Assembly: GCA_032622095.1 (NCBI GenBank)
Contig: CP136062.1
Location: 33,666,918-33,730,917 of the forward strand
DNA from: Siphonodentalium dalli
Taxonomy: Eukaryota; Mollusca; Scaphopoda; Gadilida; Siphonodentaliidae
Reading direction: 5' to 3'
DNA: 64,000 nt
Positions 26,776-39,376 of this stretch are shown piece by piece; the stretch's first letter is position 1; every line of letters begins with the position of its first letter. Position numbers and translations under genes: made by a program. The notes under the pieces are model-generated. The model saw only the letters and a program-made list of their open reading frames with translations. It was not told the DNA's origin and made no database searches.

Positions 26776-29700
26776 GGGTTGATGGGTTGATGGAGTTGTG
26801 TGATGACTATGAGGTTGGTTAAATTACTAGCCTGGGTTGATGGAGTTGTGTGATGACTATGAGGTTCGTTGATTTACTAGCCTGGGTTGATGGAGTTGTG
26901 TTATGATTATGAGGTTGGTTAATTTACTAGCCTGGGTTGATGGAGTTGTGTTATGACTATGAGTTTGGTTAATTTACTAGCCTGGGTTGATGGAGTTGTG
27001 TTATGACTATGATGTTCGTTAATTTACTAGCCTGTGTTGATGGAGTTGTGTGATGACTATGAGGTTGGTTAATTTACTAGCCTGGGTTGATGGAGTTGTG
27101 TGATGACTATGAGGTTGGTTAATTTACTAGCCTGGGTTGATGGAGTTGTGTTATGACTATGAGGTTGGTTAATTTACTAGTCTGGGTTGATGGAGTTGTG
27201 TGATGACTATGAGGTTGGTTAATTTACTAGCCTGGATTGATGTAGTTGTGTTATGACTATGAGGATGGTTAATTTACTAGCCTGGGTTGATAGAGTTGTG
27301 TAATGACTATGAGGTTCGTTAATTTACTAGCCTGGGTTGATGGAGTTGTGTGATGACTATGAGGTTGGTTAATTTACTAGCCTGTGTTGATGGAGTTGTG
27401 TGATGACTATGAGGTTGGTTAATTTACTAGCCTGGGTTGATGGAGTTGTGTTATGACTATGAGGTTGGTTATTTTACTAGCCTGGATTGATGGAGTTGTG
27501 TGATGACTATGAGTTTGGTTAATTTACTAGCCTGGGTTGATGAAGTTGTGTGATGACTATGAGGTTCGTTAATTTACTAGCCTGGGTTCATGGAGTTGTG
27601 TTATGACTATGAGGTTCGTTAATTTACTAACCTGGATTGATGGAGTTGTGTGATGACTATGAGGTTCGTTAATTTACTAGCCTGGGTTGATGGGAGTTGT
27701 GTTATGAATATGATTGTGGTTAATTTACTAGCCTGTGTTGATGGAGTTGTGTGATGACTATGAGGTTGGTTAATTTACTAGCCTGGGTTGATGGAGTTGT
27801 GTGATGACTATGAGGTTGGTTAATTTACTAGCGTGGGTTGATGAAGTTGTGTTATGACTATGAGGTTGGTTAATTTACTAGCCTGTGTTGATGGAGTTGT
27901 GTGATGACTATGAGTTTGGTTAATTTATTAGCCTGGGTTGATGGAGTTGTGTAATGACTATGAGTTTGGTTAATTTACTAGCCTGGGTTGATGGAGTTGT
28001 GTAATGACTATGAGTTTGGTTAATTTACTAGCCTGGGTTGATGGAGTTGTATGATGACTATGAGGTTGGTTAATTTACTAGCCTGGGTTGATGGAGTTGT
28101 GTGATGACTATGAGTTTGGTTAATTTACTAGCCTGGGTTGATGGAGTTGTGTAATGACTATGAGTTTGGTTAATTTACTAGCCTGTGTTGATGGAGTTGT
28201 GTAATGACTATGAGGTTCGTTAATTTACTAGCCTGTGTTGATGGAGTTGTGTGATGACTATGATGTTGGTTAATTTACTAGCCTGGGTTGATGGAGTTGT
28301 GTGATGACTATGAGGTTCGTTAATTTACTAGCCTGGATTGATGGAGTTGTGTAATGACTATGATGTTCGTTAATTTACTAGCCTGGGTTGATGGAGTTGT
28401 TTGATGACTATGATGTTCGTTAATTTACTAGCCTGGGTTGATGGAGTTGTGTGATGACTATGAGGTTCGTTAATTTACTAGCCTGGATTGATGGAGTTGT
28501 GTGATGACTATGAGGTTCGTTAATTTACTAGCCTGGGTTGATGGAGTTGTGTGATGACTATGATGTTGGTTAATTTACTTGCCTGGGTTGATGAAGTTGT
28601 GTTATGACTATGAGGTTGGTTAATTTACTAGCCTGGATTGATTGAGTTGTGTGATGACTATGAGGTTCGTTAATTTACTAGCCTGGGTTGATGGAGTTGT
28701 GTTATGACTATGAGGTTCGTTAATTTACTAGCCTGGGTTGATGGAGTTGTGTGATGACTATGCGTTTGGTTAATTTACTAGCCTGGCTTGATTGAGTTGT
28801 GTGATGACTATGAGGTTGGTTAATTTACTAGCCTGGGTTGATGGAGTTGTGTGATGACTATGAGTTTGGTTAATTTACTAGCCTGGGTTGATGGAGTTGT
28901 GTTATGACTATAATGTTCGTTAATTTACTAACCTGTGTTGATGGAGTTGTGTGATGACTATGAGGTTGGTTAATTTACTAGCCTGGGTTGATGTAGTTGT
29001 GTGATGACTATGAGGTTGGTTAATTTACTAGCCTGGGTTGATGGAGTTGTGTGATGACTATGAGGTTGGTTAATTTACTAGCCTGGGTTGATGGAGTTGT
29101 GTGATGACTATGAGGTTGGTTAATTTACTAGCCTGGATTGATGGAGTTGTGTGATGACTATGATTGTGGTTATTTTACTAGCCTGGGTTGATGGAGTTGT
29201 GTGATGACTATGAGGTTGGTTAATTTACTAGCCTGGATTGAAGGAGTTGTGTTATGACTATGAGGTTGGTTAATTTACTATCCTGGGTTGATGGAGTTGT
29301 GTTATGACTATGAGGTTGGTTAATTTACTAGTCTGGGTTGATGGAGTTGTGTGATGACTATGAGGTTGGTTAATTTACTAGCCTGGGTTGATGGAGTTGT
29401 GTAATGACTATGAGGTTGGTTAATATACTAGCCTGGGTTGATGGAGTTGTGTGATGACTATGAGGTTGGTTAATTTACTAGTCTGGATTGATGGAGTTGT
29501 GTGATGACTATGAGGTTGGTTAATTTACTATCCTGGGTTGATGGAGTTGTGTTATGACTATGATTGTGGTTAATTTACTAGCCTGGGTTGATGGAGTTGT
29601 GTGATGACTATGAGGTTGGTTAATTTACTAGCCTGGGTTGATGGAGTTGTGTGATGACTATGAGGTTGGTTAATTTACTATCCTGGGTTGATGGAGTTGT

Positions 29701-31085
29701 GTTATGACTATGATTGTGGTTAATTTACTAGCCTGGGTTGATGGAGTTGTGTGATGACTATGAGGTTGGTTAATTTACTAGCCTGGGTTGATGGAGTTGT
29801 GTTATGACTATGAGGTTGGTTAATTTACTAGTCTGGGTTGATGGAGTTGTGTGTTGACTATGATTGTGGTTAATTTACTAGCCTGGGTTAATGGAGTTGT
29901 GTGATGACTATGAGGTTGGTTAATTTACTAGCCTGGGTTGATGTAGTTGTGTGATGACTATGAGGTTGGTTAATTTACTAGCCTGGGTTGATGGAGTTGT
30001 GTAATGACTATGAGGTTCGTTAATTTACTAGCCTGGGTTGATGGAGTTGTGTGATGACTATGAGGTTGGTTAATTTACTAGCCTGGGTTGATGGAGTTGT
30101 GTGATGACTATGAGGTTGGTTAATTTACTAGCCTGGGTTGATGGAGTTGTGTTATGACTATGAGGTTGGTTAATTTACTAGCCTGGGTTGATGGAGTTGT
30201 GTGATGACTATGAGTTTGGTTAATTTACTAGCCTGGGTTGATGAAGTTGTGTGATGACTATGAGGTTCGTTAATTTACTAGCCTGGGTTGATGGAGTTGA
30301 GTTATGACTATGAGGTTCGTTAATTTACTAACCTGGATTGATGGAGATGTGTGATGACTATGAGGTTCGTTAATTTACTAGCCTGGGTTGATGGGAGTTG
30401 TGTTATGAATATGATTGTGGTTAATTTACTAGCCTGGGTTGATGGAGTTGTGTGATGACTATGAGGTTGGTTAATTTACTAGCCTGGATTGATGGAGTTG
30501 TGTGATGACTATGAGGTTCGTTAATTTACTAGCCTGTGTTGATGAAGTTGTGTGATGACTATGAGGTTCGTTAATTTACTAGCCTGGGTTGATGGAGTTG
30601 TGTTATGACTATGAGGATCGTTAATTTACTAGCCTGGGTTGATGAAGTTGTGTTATGAATATGAGGTTGGTTAATTTACTAGCCTGGGTTGATGGAGTTG
30701 TGTGATGACTATGAGGTTGGTTAATTTACTAGCGTGGGTTGATGAAGTTGTGTTATGACTATGAGGTTGGTTAATTTACTAGCCTGTGTTGATGGAGTTG
30801 TGTGATGACTATGAGTTTGGTTAATTTACTAGCCTGGGTTGATGGAGTTGTGTAATGACTATGAGTTTGGTTAATTTACTAGCCTGTGTTGATGGAGTTG
30901 TGTAATGACTATGAGTTTGGTTAATTTACTAGCCTGGGTTGATGGAGTTGTGTGATGACTATGAGGTTGGTTAATTTACTAGCCTGGGTTGATGGAGTTG
31001 TGTGATGACTATGAGGTTGGTTAATTTACTAACCTGGGTTGATGGAGTTGTGTAATGACTATGAGGTTGGTTAATTTACTAGCCT
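26776..31085. repeat. Block M6, 4,310 bp, sister of M5
   Basis: Length is 86x50+8+2 (51-mers at 27692 and 30393). The first 2.7 kb repeats M5 at an offset of 3,109, including rare forms such as GTTATGATTATG (26,902), GATAGAGTTG (27,290) and the fusion junction at about 28,200. From about 29,550 it retains the 1,200 bp that M5 lacks; this stretch follows M4 at an offset of 7,419. The CGTTTGG marker is at 28,763. Confidence 0.87.
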
Positions 31086-32494
31086 GGGTTGATGGGTTGA
31101 TGGAGTTGTGTGATGACTATGAGGTTGGTTAAATTACTAGCCTGGGTTGATGGAGTTGTGTGATGACTATGAGGTTCGTTGATTTACTAGCCTGGGTTGA
31201 TGGAGTTGTGTTATGATTATGAGGTTGGTTAATTTACTAGCCTGGGTTGATGGAGTTGTGTTATGACTATGAGTTTGGTTAATTTACTAGCCTGGGTTGA
31301 TGGAGTTGTGTTATGACTATGATGTTCGTTAATTTACTAGCCTGTGTTGATGGAGTTGTGTGATGACTATGAGGTTGGTTAATTTACTAGCCTGGGTTGA
31401 TGGAGTTGTGTGATGACTATGAGGTTGGTTAATTTACTAGCCTGGGTTGATGGAGTTGTGTTATGACTATGAGGTTGGTTAATTTACTAGTCTGGGTTGA
31501 TGGAGTTGTGTGATGACTATGAGGTTGGTTAATTTACTAGCCTGGATTGATGTAGTTGTGTTATGACTATGAGGATGGTTAATTTACTAGCCTGGGTTGA
31601 TAGAGTTGTGTAATGACTATGAGGTTCGTTAATTTACTAGCCTGGGTTGATGGAGTTGTGTGATGACTATGAGGTTGGTTAATTTACTAGCCTGTGTTGA
31701 TGGAGTTGTGTGATGACTATGAGGTTGGTTAATTTACTAGCCTGGGTTGATGGAGTTGTGTTATGACTATGAGGTTGGTTATTTTACTAGCCTGGATTGA
31801 TGGAGTTGTGTGATGACTATGAGTTTGGTTAATTTACTAGCCTGGGTTGATGAAGTTGTGTGATGACTATGAGGTTCGTTAATTTACTAGCCTGGGTTCA
31901 TGGAGTTGTGTTATGACTATGAGGTTCGTTAATTTACTAACCTGGATTGATGGAGTTGTGTGATGACTATGAGGTTCGTTAATTTACTAGCCTGGGTTGA
32001 TGGGAGTTGTGTTATGAATATGATTGTGGTTAATTTACTAGCCTGTGTTGATGGAGTTGTGTGATGACTATGAGGTTGGTTAATTTACTAGCCTGGGTTG
32101 ATGGAGTTGTGTGATGACTATGAGGTTGGTTAATTTACTAGCGTGGGTTGATGAAGTTGTGTTATGACTATGAGGTTGGTTAATTTACTAGCCTGTGTTG
32201 ATGGAGTTGTGTGATGACTATGAGTTTGGTTAATTTATTAGCCTGGGTTGATGGAGTTGTGTAATGACTATGAGTTTGGTTAATTTACTAGCCTGGGTTG
32301 ATGGAGTTGTGTAATGACTATGAGTTTGGTTAATTTACTAGCCTGGGTTGATGGAGTTGTATGATGACTATGAGGTTGGTTAATTTACTAGCCTGGGTTG
32401 ATGGAGTTGTGTGATGACTATGAGGTTGGTTAATTTACTAACCTGGGTTGATGGAGTTGTGTAATGACTATGAGGTTGGTTAATTTACTAGCCT
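31086..32494. repeat. Block M7, 1,409 bp, third copy of the M1/M3 block
   Basis: Length is 28x50+8+1, with the last 51-mer of the window at 32002. It shares GTTATGATTATG, GATAGAGTTG and GGTTATTTTAC with M5 and M6 rather than with M1 or M3, so it belongs to the younger cluster. Unlike M5 and M6 it ends at an intact 58-mer instead of fusing into other material. Confidence 0.85.
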
Positions 32495-35252
32495 GGGTTG
32501 ATGGGTTGATGGAGTTGTGTGATGACTATGAGGTTGGTTAAATTACTAGCCTGGGTTGATGGAGTTGTGTAATGACTATGAGTTTGGTTAATTTACTAGC
32601 CTGGGTTGATGGAGTTGTGTAATGACTATGAGTTTGGTTAATTTACTAGCCTGGGTTGATGGAGTTGTGTTATGACTATGAGTTTGGTTAATTTACTAGC
32701 CTGGGTTGATGGAGTTGTGTTATGACTATGATGTTCGTTAATTTACTAGCCTGTGTTGATGGAGTTGTGTGATGACTATGAGGTTGGTTAATTTACTAGC
32801 CTGGGTTGATGGAGTTGTGTGATGACTATGAGGTTGGTTAATTTACTAGCCTGGGTTGATGGAGTTGTGTTATGACTATGAGGTTGGTTAATTTACTAGT
32901 CTGGGTTGATGGAGTTGTGTGATGACTATGAGGTTGGTTAATTTACTAGCCTGGATTGATGTAGTTGTGTTATGACTATGAGGATGGTTAATTTACTAGC
33001 CTGGGTTGATGGAGTTGTGTGATGACTATGAGGTTGGTTAATTTACTAGCCTGGGATGATGGAGTTGTGTGATGACTATGAGGTTGGTTAATTTACTAGC
33101 CTGGCTTGATGGAGTTGTGTGATGACTATGATTGTGGTTAATTTACTAGCCTGGGTTGATGGAGTTGTGTGATGACTATGAGGTTGGTTAATTTACTAGC
33201 CTGGATTGATGGAGTTGTGTCATGACTATGAGGTTGGTTAATTTACTAGCCTGGATTGATGTAGTTGTGTTATGACTATGAGGATGGTTAATTTACTAGC
33301 CTGGGTTGATGGAGTTGTGTGATGACTATGAGGTTGGTTAATTTACTAGCCTGGGTTGATGGAGTTGTGTGATGACTATGAGGTTGGTTAATTTACTAGC
33401 CTGGCTTGATGGAGTTGTGTGATGACTATGATTGTGGTTAATTTACTAGCCTGGGTTGATGGAGTTGTGTGATGACTATGAGGTTGGTTAATTTACTAGC
33501 CTGGATTGATGGAGTTGTGTCATGACTATGAGGTTGGTTAATTTACTATCCTGGCTTGATGGAGTTGTGTTATGACTATGATGTTGGTTAATTTACTAGT
33601 CTGGGTTGATGGAGTTGTGTGATGACTATGAGGTTGGTTAATTTACTATCCTGGGTTGCTGGAGTTGTGTAATGACTATGAGGTTGGTTAATATACTAGC
33701 CTGGGTTGATGGAGTTGTGTGATGACTATGAGGTTGGTTAATTTACTAGTCTGGATTGATGGAGTTGTGTGATGACTATGAGGTTGGTTAATTTACTATC
33801 CTGGGTTGATGGAGTTGTGTTATGACTATGATTGTGGTTAATTTACTAGCCTGGGTTGATGGAGTTGTGTGATTACTATGAGGTTGGTTAATTTACTAGC
33901 CTGGGTTGATGGAGTTGTGTGATGACTATGAGGTTGGTTAATTTACTATCCTGGGTTGATGGAGTTGTGTAATGACTATGATTGTGGTTAATTTACTAGC
34001 CTGGGTTGATGGAGTTGTGTGATGACTATGAGGTTGGTTAATTTACTAGCCTGGGTTGATGGAGTTGTGTTATGACTATGAGGTTGGTTAATTTACTAGT
34101 CTGGGTTGATGGAGTTGTGTGTTGACTATGATTGTGGTTAATTTACTATCCTGGGTTGATGGAGTTGTGTGATGACTATGAGGTTGGTTAATTTACTAGC
34201 CTGGGTTGATGTAGTTGTGTTATGACTATGAGGTTGGTTAATTTACTAGCCTGGGTTGATGGAGTTGTGTAATGACTATGAGGTTCGTTAATTTACTAGC
34301 CTGGATTGATGGAGTTGTGTGATGACTATGAGGTTGGTTAATTTACTAGCCTGGGTTGATGGAGTTGTGTGATGACTATGAGGTTGGTTAATTTACTAGC
34401 CTGGGTTGATGGAGTTGTGTTATGACTATGAGGTTGGTTAATTTACTAGCCTGGGTTGATGGAGTTGTGTGATGACTAAGAGTTTGGTTAATTTACTAGC
34501 CTGGGTTGATGAAGTTGTGTGATGACTATGAGGTTCGTTAATTTACTAGCCTGGGTTGATGGATTTGTGTTATGAATATGATTGTGGTTAATTTACTAGC
34601 CTGGGTTGATGGAGTTGTGTGATGACTATGAGGTTGGTTAATTTACTAGCCTGGGTTGATGGAGTTGTGTGATGACTATGAGGTTCGTTAATTTACTAGC
34701 CTGGGTTGATGAAGTTGTGTTATGAATATGATTGTGGTTAATTTACTAGCCTGGGTTGATGGAGTTGTGTTATGACTATGAGGATCGTTAATTTACTAGC
34801 CTGGGTTGATGAAGTTGTGTTATGAATATGAGGTTGGTTAATTTACTAGCCTGGGTTGATGGAGTATTGTGATGACTATGAGGTTGGTTAATTTACTAGC
34901 GTGGGTCGATGAAGTTGTGTTATCACTATGAGGTTGGTTAATTTACTAGCATGTGTTGATGGAGTTGTGTGATGACTATGAGTTTGGTTAATTTACTAGC
35001 CTGGCTTGATGGAGTTGTGTAATGACTATGAGTTTGGTTAATTTACTAGCCTGGGTTGATGGAGTTGTGTAATGACTATGAGTTTGGTTAATTTACTAGC
35101 CTGGGTTGATGGAGTTGTGTGATGACTATGAGGTTGGTTAATTTACTAGCCTGGGTTGATGGAGTTGTGTGATGACTATGAGGTTGGTTAATTTACTAAC
35201 CTGGGTTGATGAAGTTGTGTAATGACTATGAGGTTGGTTAATTTACTAGCCT
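32495..35252. repeat. Block R1, 2,758 bp, transition into the right domain
   Basis: Length is 55x50+8. The first part follows M2 and M4 (GTGTCATGAC, TATCCTGGCTTG, GTTGCTGGAG and GTGTGATTAC all present). The end carries new markers: GACTAAGAGT (34,475), GGATTTGTG (34,561), GGAGTATTGTG (34,861) and TAGCATGTG (about 34,949). From about 34,050 to the block end it is repeated at an offset of 4,124 (38,180-39,376). The CGTTTGG-bearing segment of the middle domain is absent from here onward. Confidence 0.83.
32941..33540. repeat. Clean tandem duplication of 300 bp (6 monomers)
   Basis: 32941-33240 and 33241-33540 align base for base, each with CTGGATTGATGTAG, GAGGATGG, GGCTTGATGG and the rare GTGTCATGAC. 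The one difference noticed is CTGGGATGAT (33,051) against CTGGGTTGAT (33,351). M2 and M4 have a single copy. Confidence 0.9.
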
Positions 35253-36560
35253 GGGTTGATGGGTTGATGGAGTTGTGTGTTGACTATGAGGTTGGTTAAA
35301 TTACTAGCCTGGGTTGATGGAGTTGTGTGATGACTATGAGGTTCGTTAATTTACTAGCCTGGATTGATGGAGTTGTGTTATGACTATGATTGTGGTTAAT
35401 TTACTAGCCTGGGTTGAAGGAGTTGTGTGATGACTATGAGTTTGGTTAATTTACTAGCCTGGGTTGATGGAGTTGTGTTATGACTATGATGTTCGTTAAT
35501 TTACTAGCCTGTGTTGATGGAGTTGTGTGATGACTATGAGGTTGGTTAATTTACTAGCCTGGGTTGATGGAGTTGTGTGATGACTATGAGGTTGGTTAAT
35601 TTACTAGCCTGGGTTGATGGAGTTGTGTGATGACTATGAGGTTGGTTAATATACTAGCTTGGGTTGATGTAGTTGTGTTATGACTATGAGGTTGGTTAAT
35701 TTACTAGCCTGGGTTGATGGAGTTGTGTGATGACTATGAGGTTGGTTAATTTACTAGCCTGGGTTGATGGAGTTGTGTGATGACTATGAGGTTGGTTAAT
35801 TTACTAGCCTGGATTGATGGAGTTGTGTGATGACTATGATTGTGGTTAATTTACTAGCCTGGGTTGATGGAGTTGTGTGATGACTATGAGGTTGGTTAAT
35901 TTACTAGCCTGGATTGATGGAGTTGTGTTATGACTATGAGGTTGGTTAATTTACTATCCTGGGTTGATGGAGTTGTGTTATGACTATGAGGTTGGTTAAT
36001 TTACTAGTCTGGGTTGATGGAGTTGTGTGATGGCTATGAGGTTGGTTAATTTACTATCCTGGGTTGATGGAGTTGTGTGATGACTATGAGGTTGGTTAAT
36101 ATTCTAGCCTGGGTTGATGGAGTTGTGTGATGACTATGAGGTTGGTTAATTTACTAGCCTGTGTTGATGGAGTTGTGTGATGACTATGAGGTTGTTTAAT
36201 TTACTAGTCTGGATTGATGGAGTTGTGTGATGACTATGAGGTTGGTTAATTTACTATCCTGGGTTGATGGAGTTGTGTGATGACTATGAGGTTGGTTAAT
36301 TTACAAGCCTGGGTTGATGGAGTTGTGTTATGACTATGATTGTGGTTAATTTACTAGCCTGGGTTGATGGAGTTGTGTGATGACTATGAGGTTGGTTAAT
36401 TTACTAGCCTGGGTTGATGGAGTTGTGTTATGACTATGAGGTTGGTTAATTTACTAGCCTGGGTTGATGGAGTTGTGTGATGACTATGAGGTTGGTTAAT
36501 TTACTAACCTGGGTTGATGAAGTTGTGTAATGACTATGAGGTTGGTTAATTTGCTAGCCT
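35253..36560. repeat. Block R2, 1,308 bp
   Basis: Twenty-six monomers plus 8 bp. Opens with a 58-mer whose end reads GTGTGTTGAC, otherwise shared only with the opening of R4 (39377... at 39404). It aligns with block 39377-40684 at an offset of 4,124. Landmarks are TTGAAGGAG (35,415), TAGCTTGGG on a TTAATAT monomer (about 35,650) and GATGGCTATG (36,030). The close is a TTTGCTAGCC monomer before the next 58-mer, shared with R3. Confidence 0.82.
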
Positions 36561-38068
36561 GGGTTGATGGGTTGATGGAGTTGTGTGATGACTATGAGGT
36601 TGGTTAAATTACTAGCCTGGGTTGATGGAGTTGTGTGATGACTATGAGGTTGGTTAATTTACTAGCCTGGGTTGATGGAGTTGTGTTATGACTATGAGGT
36701 TGTTTAATTTACTAGTCTGGGTTGATGGAGTTGTGTGTTGACTATGATTGTGGTTAATTTACTATCCTGGGTTGATGGAGTTGTGTGATGACTATGAGGT
36801 TGGTTAATTTACTAGCCTGGGTTGATGTAGTTGTGTTATGACTATGAGGTTGGTTAATTTACTAGCCTGGGTTGATGGAGTTGTGTAATGACTATGAGGT
36901 TCGTTAATTTACTAGCCTGGGTTGATGGAGTTGTGTGATGACTATGATGTTGGTTAATTTACTAGCCTGGGTTGATGGAGTTGTGTGATGACTATGAGGT
37001 TGGTTAATTTACTAGCCTGGGTTGATGGAGTTGTGTGATGACTATGAGGTTGGTTAATTTACTAGCCTGGGTTGATGGAGTTGTGTGATGACTATGAGGT
37101 TGGTTAATTTACTAGCCTGGATTGATGGAGTTGTGTGATGACTATGATTGTGGTTAATTTACTAGCCTGGGTTGATGGAGTTGTGTGATGACTATGAGGT
37201 TGGTTAATTTACTAGCCTGGATTGATGGAGTTGTGTTATGACTATGAGGTTGGTTAATTTACTATCCTGGGTTGATGGAGTTGTGTTATGACTATGAGGT
37301 TGGTTAATTTACTAGTCTGGGTTGATGGAGTTGTGTGATGGCTATGAGGTTGGTTAATTTACTAGCCTGGGTTGATGGAGTTGTGTAATGACTATGAGGT
37401 TGGTTAATATTCTAGCCTGGGTTGATGGAGTTGTGTGATGACTATGAGGTTGGTTAATTTACTAGTCTGGATTGATGGAGTTGTGTGATGACTATGAGGT
37501 TGGTTAATTTACTATCCTGGGTTGATGGAGTTGTGTTATGACTATGATTGTGGTTAATTTACTAGCCTGGGTTGATGGAGTTGTGTGATGACTATCAGGT
37601 TGGTTAATTTACTAGCCTGGGTTGATGGAGTTGTGTTATGACTATGATTGTGGTTAATTTACTAGCCTGGGTTGATGGAGTTGTGTGATGACTATGAGGT
37701 TGTTTAATTTACTAGTCTGGATTGATGGAGTTGTGTGATGACTATGAGGTTGGTTAATTTACTATCCTGGGTTGATGGAGTTGTGTGATGACTATGAGGT
37801 TGGTTAATTTACTAGCCTGGGTTGATGGAGTTGTGTTATGACTATGATTGTGGTTAATTTACTAGCCTGGGTTGATGGAGTTGTGTGATGACTATGAGGT
37901 TGGTTAATTTACTAGCCTGGGTTGATGGAGTTGTGTTATGACTATGAGGTTGGTTAATTTACTAGCCTGGGTTGATGGAGTTGTGTGATGACTATGAGGT
38001 TGGTTAATTTACTAACCTGGGTTGATGAAGTTGTGTAATGACTATGAGGTTGGTTAATTTGCTAGCCT
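36561..38068. repeat. Block R3, 1,508 bp
   Basis: Thirty monomers plus 8 bp. Its ending (TTGTTTAATTTACTAGTC on, then TTTGCTAGCC) repeats the end of R2 at an offset of 1,508, and its beginning is repeated in block 38069-39376 at the same offset. GACTATCAGG at 37,591 recurs at 40,407. It is a mosaic of neighbouring blocks cut in register. Confidence 0.82.
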
Positions 38069-39376
38069 GGGTTGATGGGTTGATGGAGTTGTGTGATGAC
38101 TATGAGGTTGGTTAAATTACTAGCCTGGGTTGATGGAGTTGTGTGATGACTATGAGGTTGGTTAATTTACTAGCCTGGGTTGATGGAGTTGTGTTATGAC
38201 TATGAGGTTGTTTAATTTACTAGTCTGGGTTGATGGAGTTGTGTGTTGACTATGATTGTGGTTAATTTACTATCCTGGGTTGATGGAGTTGTGTGATGAC
38301 TATGAGGTTGGTTAATTTACTAGCCTGGGTTGATGTAGTTGTGTTATGACTATGAGGTTGGTTAATTTACTAGCCTGGGTTGATGGAGTTGTGTAATGAC
38401 TATGAGGTTCGTTAATTTACTAGCCTGGGTTGATGGAGTTGTGTGATGACTATGATGTTGGTTAATTTACTAGCCTGGGTTGATGGAGTTGTGTGATGAC
38501 TATGAGGTTGGTTAATTTACTAGCCTGGGTTGATGGAGTTGTGTTATGACTATGAGGTTGGTTAATTTACTAGCCTGGGTTGATGGAGTTGTGTGATGAC
38601 TAAGAGTTTGGTTAATTTACTAGCCTGGGTTGATGAAGTTGTGTGATGACTATGAGGTTCGTTAATTTACTAGCCTGGGTTGATGGATTTGTGTTATGAA
38701 TATGATTGTGGTTAATTTACTAGCCTGGGTTGATGGAGTTGTGTGATGACTATGAGGTTGGTTAATTTACTAGCCTGGGTTGATGGAGTTGTGTGATGAC
38801 TATGAGGTTCGTTAATTTACTAGCCTGGGTTGATGAAGTTGTGTTATGAATATGATTGTGGTTAATTTACTAGCCTGGGTTGATGGAGTTGTGTTATGAC
38901 TATGAGGATCGTTAATTTACTAGCCTGGGTTGATGAAGTTGTGTTATGAATATGAGGTTGGTTAATTTACTAACCTGGGTTGATGGAGTATTGTGATGAC
39001 TATGAGGTTGGTTAATTTACTAGCGTGGGTCGATGAAGTTGTGTTATGACTATGAGGTTGGTTAATTTACTAGCATGTGTTGATGGAGTTGTGTGATGAC
39101 TATGAGTTTGGTTAATTTACTAGCCTGGCTTGATGGAGTTGTGTAATGACTATGAGTTTGGTTAATTTACTAGCCTGGGTTGATGGAGTTGTGTAATGAC
39201 TATGAGTTTGGTTAATTTACTAGCCTGGGTTGATGGAGTTGTGTGATGACTATGAGGTTGGTTAATTTACTAGCCTGGGTTGATGGAGTTGTGTGATGAC
39301 TATGAGGTTGGTTAATTTACTAACCTGGGTTGATGAAGTTGTGTAATGACTATGAGGTTGGTTAATTTACTAGCCT
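38069..39376. repeat. Block R3b, 1,308 bp
   Basis: Twenty-six monomers plus 8 bp. The first 480 bp or so copies the start of R3. The remainder copies the end of R1 at an offset of 4,124, with GACTAAGAGT (38,600), GGATTTGTG (38,685), GGAGTATTGTG (38,985) and TAGCATGTG (39,071). It has TAACCTGGG at 38,971 where R1 has TAGCCTGGG. Confidence 0.82.

Larger units (their letters stand above)
4938..32004. repeat. Ten 51-bp monomers with an extra G (GATGGGAG)
   Basis: A single extra G turns GATGGAG into GATGGGAG. The G runs lie at 4938, 8839, 10198, 15506, 17115, 22974, 24583, 27692, 30393 and 32002. Each is followed by the same neighbour, GTTATGAATATGATTGTGG, so all ten descend from one insertion spread by block amplification. 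The same neighbouring haplotype without the extra G occurs at about 2,340, 6,350, 12,820, 20,280 and repeatedly after 34.5 kb. I found no GATGGGAG after 32,010. Confidence 0.92.
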
